From contig CAYFSJ010000038.1 in assembly GCA_964345765.1 (NCBI GenBank), forward strand, positions 1 to 8,444: DNA of 8,444 bases, in the 5' to 3' direction. How positions within the stretch are numbered: the first letter of the stretch is position 1; each line of letters opens with the position of its first letter. The notes below the pieces were generated by a model that was not told where the DNA came from, ran no database searches, and saw only the letters and a list, made by a program, of their open reading frames with translations. Origin of the DNA: DUUI01 sp964345765. Lineage in GTDB: Bacteria; Bacillota_I; Bacilli_A; Erysipelotrichales; Erysipelotrichaceae. Of this stretch, positions 6,020 to 8,444 are shown in pieces. The position numbers were made by a program, and so were the translations under genes.

Positions 6020-6918
6020 TAATTTATATCCGCTCTTTTTGACACTAATAGTTTTAATGGTGTATCTGAAATGCGGCACTCAAGTTTTTTACCCGTTTTG
6101 AGCTCGCCATCCAAACCATATAATATTTCAGAATCTGATTCAATGGTTATGGTCTTAAGCTCACTCATCGTTACTTTAGGATGATTAGTATGTTTCCCCA
6201 CCTTATATTTATTTATTAATGAGGCAATCTTAAACAAGCTAATTGGCTTAACTTGGCATAAATTAAAGATTCGATCTTGAATTTCTGCATCTGGCGTCGG
6301 TTTATACCCATTGCCATAATACTTCCCATTCATAATCGTACATAACAATGAATCAGTCTGATAAGCAGGCTGATCATCGATTTGAATAGTCAAGTTTTGT
6401 TTCAACGGTTTAATCACCGTTTTTGCTGTAGCTAGATAATAAGTCATCGTCTTTGAAAGTGGTAGTTTTCTCATCTTTTCAAACTCAACTAATACTTGAG
6501 CATCAATTCCCATACAACAAGAATTTAAGAATCGATGTTGATTCACTAAACCAAAATCCACTTCAATTTGTTTGCCTTCAATGGTTTCAATAATCCACTC
6601 TTGAGTCGAAAGATTTTCAGGATAATTTAACATCTTAACAAAATCATTCCCTGAACCAATTGGCACACAAGCTAAGGTGACTTCTAAATTCATTCCATTT
6701 AAAACTTCATTAAGGGTTCCATCTCCACCAATCGCTACAATGCATTGATCAGCGCCCTTGATTGTTGCCGCAATTTCAGTAGCATGACCAATTCGCTCTG
6801 TTAAATGTAATTCATATTTAAAATCAGGGTTTTGTTGGTAATACAGACGAATATAATCAACGACTTCTTGATAGGAGTAACGACCTGAAGCTGGATTGAT
6901 AATGAAATTAAACGTCAT
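6019..6918 (-). CDS. Diacylglycerol/lipid kinase, YegS/DgkB-like
   Basis: This 299-aa soluble kinase of the DAGK catalytic family phosphorylates a lipid alcohol, most likely diacylglycerol recycled to phosphatidic acid at the membrane face. The nucleotide-binding N-terminal domain shows INPASG (7-12), the hallmark GGDGTLNE (64-71) and PIGSGNDF (86-93). The C-terminal beta-sandwich domain has NGKYYGNGYKPTPDA (197-211) and the conserved acidic DGE (270-272). Length fits the family (about 290-310 aa). It overlaps the end of nagA by 11 bp and shares the junction TAATG with the next gene, so it is embedded in the operon. No strong ribosome site precedes the ATG, consistent with coupled translation. 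It lacks membrane segments, unlike DgkA. Whether it is the housekeeping DgkB or a YegS/YtlR-type paralogue cannot be decided from this sequence. Confidence 0.88.
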   Translation of the reverse strand: MTFNFIINPASGRYSYQEVVDYIRLYYQQNPDFKYELHLTERIGHATEIAATIKGADQCIVAIGGDGTLNEVLNGMNLEVTLACVPIGSGNDFVKMLNYPENLSTQEWIIETIEGKQIEVDFGLVNQHRFLNSCCMGIDAQVLVEFEKMRKLPLSKTMTYYLATAKTVIKPLKQNLTIQIDDQPAYQTDSLLCTIMNGKYYGNGYKPTPDAEIQDRIFNLCQVKPISLFKIASLINKYKVGKHTNHPKVTMSELKTITIESDSEILYGLDGELKTGKKLECRISDTPLKLLVSKRADIN

Positions 6919-8062
6919 TCTTCTGGTACTCCAACTTACCTAAGACATAAGTAGCAACCACATCAAAATTATCATCTAAGATACAAAGGTCTGCATCATA
7001 TTTTGATTTAATATATCCTTTATGGTCATCAAGTCCTAATAATGTTGCAGGATTAACACTGGATGCATTCACAGCATATTCCCAATCAAGTCCAACTTTT
7101 TCAACAATGTTTTGAACACCACGATTTGATAATAAAGTTGATCCAGCGATGGCATCTAAATCTAACAGACGAAGTGAGCCATCTTCAAAGACTCTCACTG
7201 GATGTCCAGCAAATTGATATTCACTACCAACTGGTTCACCCTTTCCTAATAAGGCATCAGTAATTAAGATACAACGGTTCTTTCCTTTTGATCGCATAAA
7301 AGTATGGACATTACTGAAATTAGAGTGGACACCATCCACAATGATTTCACCATAGACATCTTGAAGTCTTAAGGCTGCCCCTGTTAAGTTTACATCACGG
7401 TGATGGAAACGAGCCATACCATTAAAGACATGAGTAATTGATTTAACGCCATTAGCTAATGCCATTAAGGTTTGATCATAATCAGCCCCAGAATGACCTT
7501 GGCTAACAACAATATTATGATCATTACAGAAATCCATTAATTTGTAGTCTTCATCTTTTTCAGGTGCCATCGTAATCACACGAATTAGTTCATTACTAGC
7601 TTCATAATAGCGTTTAAATTGTTCAACATCAGGCTCCACAATACATTCCCCAGGTTGTGCCCCTTTAAAATCAATATTTAAATAAGGCCCCTCAAAATGG
7701 ACACCTAGAATTTGTGCACCAGATTTTTGATTGGCTTGGACCTCTGCCACATTCTTTAGTGCTCTAGTCAAGACTTCTTCAGATTGTGTCACAGTTGTAG
7801 GTAACCAACCTGTGACTCCTTCAGAAGGAAGTTTATTCATTAAACGTTCAAGTTCTTCATACGTTGCGTCATTGGTATCGACTCCATATCCACCATGAAT
7901 GTGAATATCGATTAATCCAGGAATAATGCGGTTTTTTCCATAATCCACATCAACTTGATGGGTATTGTATGGATAAACTCTAAAAATCTTTGAATCTTTG
8001 ATTTCAATTTGGGCTTGAATGAATTGAGATCCTACCCAAACTCTTTCACTTTGTATAATCAT
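6908..8062 (-). CDS. nagA: N-acetylglucosamine-6-phosphate deacetylase
   Basis: This 384-aa cytoplasmic amidohydrolase converts GlcNAc-6-phosphate to glucosamine-6-phosphate plus acetate, the first shared step of GlcNAc use and cell-wall sugar recycling. Metal and active-site positions are in place: H54-x-H56 in IDIHIHGGYG, E124 in HFEGPYLN, H190 in QGHSGA, H211 in THVFNGMARFHH, H246 in DGVHSN and catalytic D269 in LITDA. N214 and the GAALR block match phosphate and substrate contacts of the family. Length is typical (about 380-390 aa). An in-frame ATG nine codons further upstream exists, but the start at 8062 has AGGAGG six bases away and gives the usual N terminus. It is the first gene of a tightly overlapping operon and diverges from rpmB. 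The usual partner nagB is not present in full. Confidence 0.95.
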   Translation of the reverse strand: MIIQSERVWVGSQFIQAQIEIKDSKIFRVYPYNTHQVDVDYGKNRIIPGLIDIHIHGGYGVDTNDATYEELERLMNKLPSEGVTGWLPTTVTQSEEVLTRALKNVAEVQANQKSGAQILGVHFEGPYLNIDFKGAQPGECIVEPDVEQFKRYYEASNELIRVITMAPEKDEDYKLMDFCNDHNIVVSQGHSGADYDQTLMALANGVKSITHVFNGMARFHHRDVNLTGAALRLQDVYGEIIVDGVHSNFSNVHTFMRSKGKNRCILITDALLGKGEPVGSEYQFAGHPVRVFEDGSLRLLDLDAIAGSTLLSNRGVQNIVEKVGLDWEYAVNASSVNPATLLGLDDHKGYIKSKYDADLCILDDNFDVVATYVLGKLEYQKNDV

Positions 8063-8068
8063 AAATGG

Positions 8069-8074
8069 CCTCCT
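8069..8074 (-). promoter_or_regulatory. Ribosome binding site that fixes the nagA start
   Basis: A perfect AGGAGG on the minus strand lies six bases before the ATG at 8062. The longer reading from 8089 would place this element inside the coding region and has no ribosome site of its own, so the shorter protein is preferred. Confidence 0.85.
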
Positions 8075-8087
8075 AAAACTCCACTTC

Positions 8088-8093
8088 ATTATA
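8088..8093 (-). promoter_or_regulatory. Possible -10 of the nagA operon promoter
   Basis: A perfect TATAAT lies on the minus strand about 25 bases upstream of the nagA start codon, giving a leader of roughly 20 bases. No good -35 is seen at 16-18 bases spacing (the best is TAGAAT), so activator dependence or a different promoter is possible. Confidence 0.45.
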
Positions 8094-8160
8094 ATCTTTT
8101 TGACACAATTATTCTACTGTCTTTTTGGTTGAAAAAAGCCACAGAAAAGCGTCAGTAAAC

Positions 8161-8189
8161 TTGCAAAGGGTCCATCAATATGGTATTGT
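8161..8189 (+). promoter_or_regulatory. Promoter of rpmB
   Basis: TTGCAA (8161-8166, a 4/6 match to TTGACA) lies 17 bases from TATTGT (8184-8189), which is preceded by TG at 8181-8182 and so forms an extended -10 (TGnTATTGT). Transcription should start near 8196. The rest of the 159-bp divergent gap between nagA and rpmB holds no gene or clear RNA element. Confidence 0.6.
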
Positions 8190-8207
8190 ATTAAAGCAAT
8201 CTTAGAA

Positions 8208-8213
8208 AGGTGG
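8208..8213 (+). promoter_or_regulatory. Ribosome binding site that fixes the rpmB start
   Basis: AGGTGG, within AAAGGTGG, lies eight bases before the ATG at 8222. A GTG four codons earlier overlaps this element, so it is not the start. Confidence 0.8.
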
Positions 8214-8221
8214 TTACATTA

Positions 8222-8410
8222 ATGGCTAGAAAATGTGCTATATCCGGCAGAAAAGCAATGTCTGGAAACAGTCGTTCACACTCATTACGTGCTAATCGTC
8301 GTAAATGGAACGTGAATTTACAAAAAGTAACGGTGATGGTGGATGGTAAACCACAACGCGTACGTATTTCGACTCGTGAACTAAGAAAACTAAAGTCACA
8401 ATCAGCATAA
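8222..8410 (+). CDS. rpmB: 50S ribosomal protein L28
   Basis: This 62-aa basic protein is ribosomal protein L28 (bL28) of the large subunit. The sequence runs MARKCAISGRKAMSGNSRSHSLRANRRKWNVNLQKVTV, matching the family pattern of M-A-[RK]-x-C-x-[IV]-[TS]-G-[KR], GNxRSHSxxAxxRxW and NLQKV, and the length equals that of Bacillus L28. It has a single Cys (C5) and lacks the four-cysteine zinc-binding set of the other L28 variant. The start at 8222 follows the ribosome site at 8208-8213. It is a single-gene transcription unit with its own promoter and terminator, divergent from nagA. There is no functional link to the neighbours. Confidence 0.97.
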   Translation: MARKCAISGRKAMSGNSRSHSLRANRRKWNVNLQKVTVMVDGKPQRVRISTRELRKLKSQSA

Positions 8411-8417
8411 AACAAAT

Positions 8418-8444
8418 AGATCTCACATATTCTGTGAGATCTTT
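8418..8444 (+). terminator. Intrinsic terminator of rpmB, cut by the window edge
   Basis: A perfect 10-bp stem, AGATCTCACA (8418-8427) with TGTGAGATCT (8433-8442), encloses a 5-base loop and is followed by T bases where the window ends. It starts seven bases after the rpmB stop. The length of the T tract cannot be seen. Confidence 0.85.

Noticed and set aside
6020..6079. Upstream start at 6079 for the NagB-like gene, adding 20 residues
   Set aside because: The extension lies wholly inside the lipid kinase and shows no NagB likeness; the TAATG junction gives a better coupled start.
8100..8105. Perfect TTGACA on the plus strand upstream of rpmB
   Set aside because: No -10-like hexamer lies at 16-18 bases spacing; the pair at 8161-8189 is a better rpmB promoter.
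8191..8415. Open frame of 74 codons on the minus strand opposite rpmB
   Set aside because: It is fully antisense to the well-supported L28 gene, its protein looks like no known family, and it has no ribosome site.

Overview
The window is AT-rich DNA (roughly a third G+C by eye) with short intergenic gaps and strong AGGAGG-type ribosome binding sites. TGA is used as a stop (the HAD gene and the small NagB-like gene both end in TGA), so this is standard code 11 and not the Mycoplasma/Spiroplasma code. PotD is a lipoprotein, L28 is 62 aa and of Bacillus type, and NagA has the HxH metal motif. Together these suggest a low-GC Gram-positive or an Acholeplasma/Izemoplasma-like relative (Bacillota/Mycoplasmatota). 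The exact lineage cannot be fixed by eye.

Layout, read on the minus strand from right to left. (1) A nagA-led operon, 8062 to 4857: nagA (GlcNAc-6-phosphate deacetylase), a diacylglycerol/sphingosine-kinase-fold lipid kinase, a 90-aa protein resembling only the C-terminal part of NagB (glucosamine-6-phosphate deaminase), and a Cof-type HAD phosphatase. Every junction overlaps (11 bp, then TAATG, then ATGA), which points to strong translational coupling. (2) trxA (thioredoxin), 4802 to 4497, has its own extended -10 promoter and a good intrinsic terminator, but nothing blocks read-through from the operon upstream. (3) A polyamine uptake operon, 4331 to 53: an XRE-cupin regulator followed by potA, potB, potC and potD, tightly packed and closed by a hairpin that contains the potD stop codon. 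On the plus strand, diverging from nagA, lies rpmB (ribosomal protein L28) with its own promoter and terminator, 8161 to 8444.

The pot genes make a complete ABC importer for spermidine/putrescine-type substrates: PotA ATPase, PotB and PotC permeases, and PotD binding lipoprotein. The first gene probably encodes its polyamine-responsive repressor. The promoter region of that operon carries three GTTTA/TAAAC dyads and an 11-bp inverted repeat, a plausible autoregulatory operator. NagA acts in amino-sugar catabolism or cell-wall recycling. A full-length nagB would be the expected partner, but only a NagB tail is present, separated from nagA by the lipid kinase.

Most of the window is ordinary. 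The best candidate for something undescribed is the stand-alone NagB-tail protein inside the nagA operon; the next is the multi-dyad control region of the pot operon. No mobile element, CRISPR array, tRNA or rRNA was seen.
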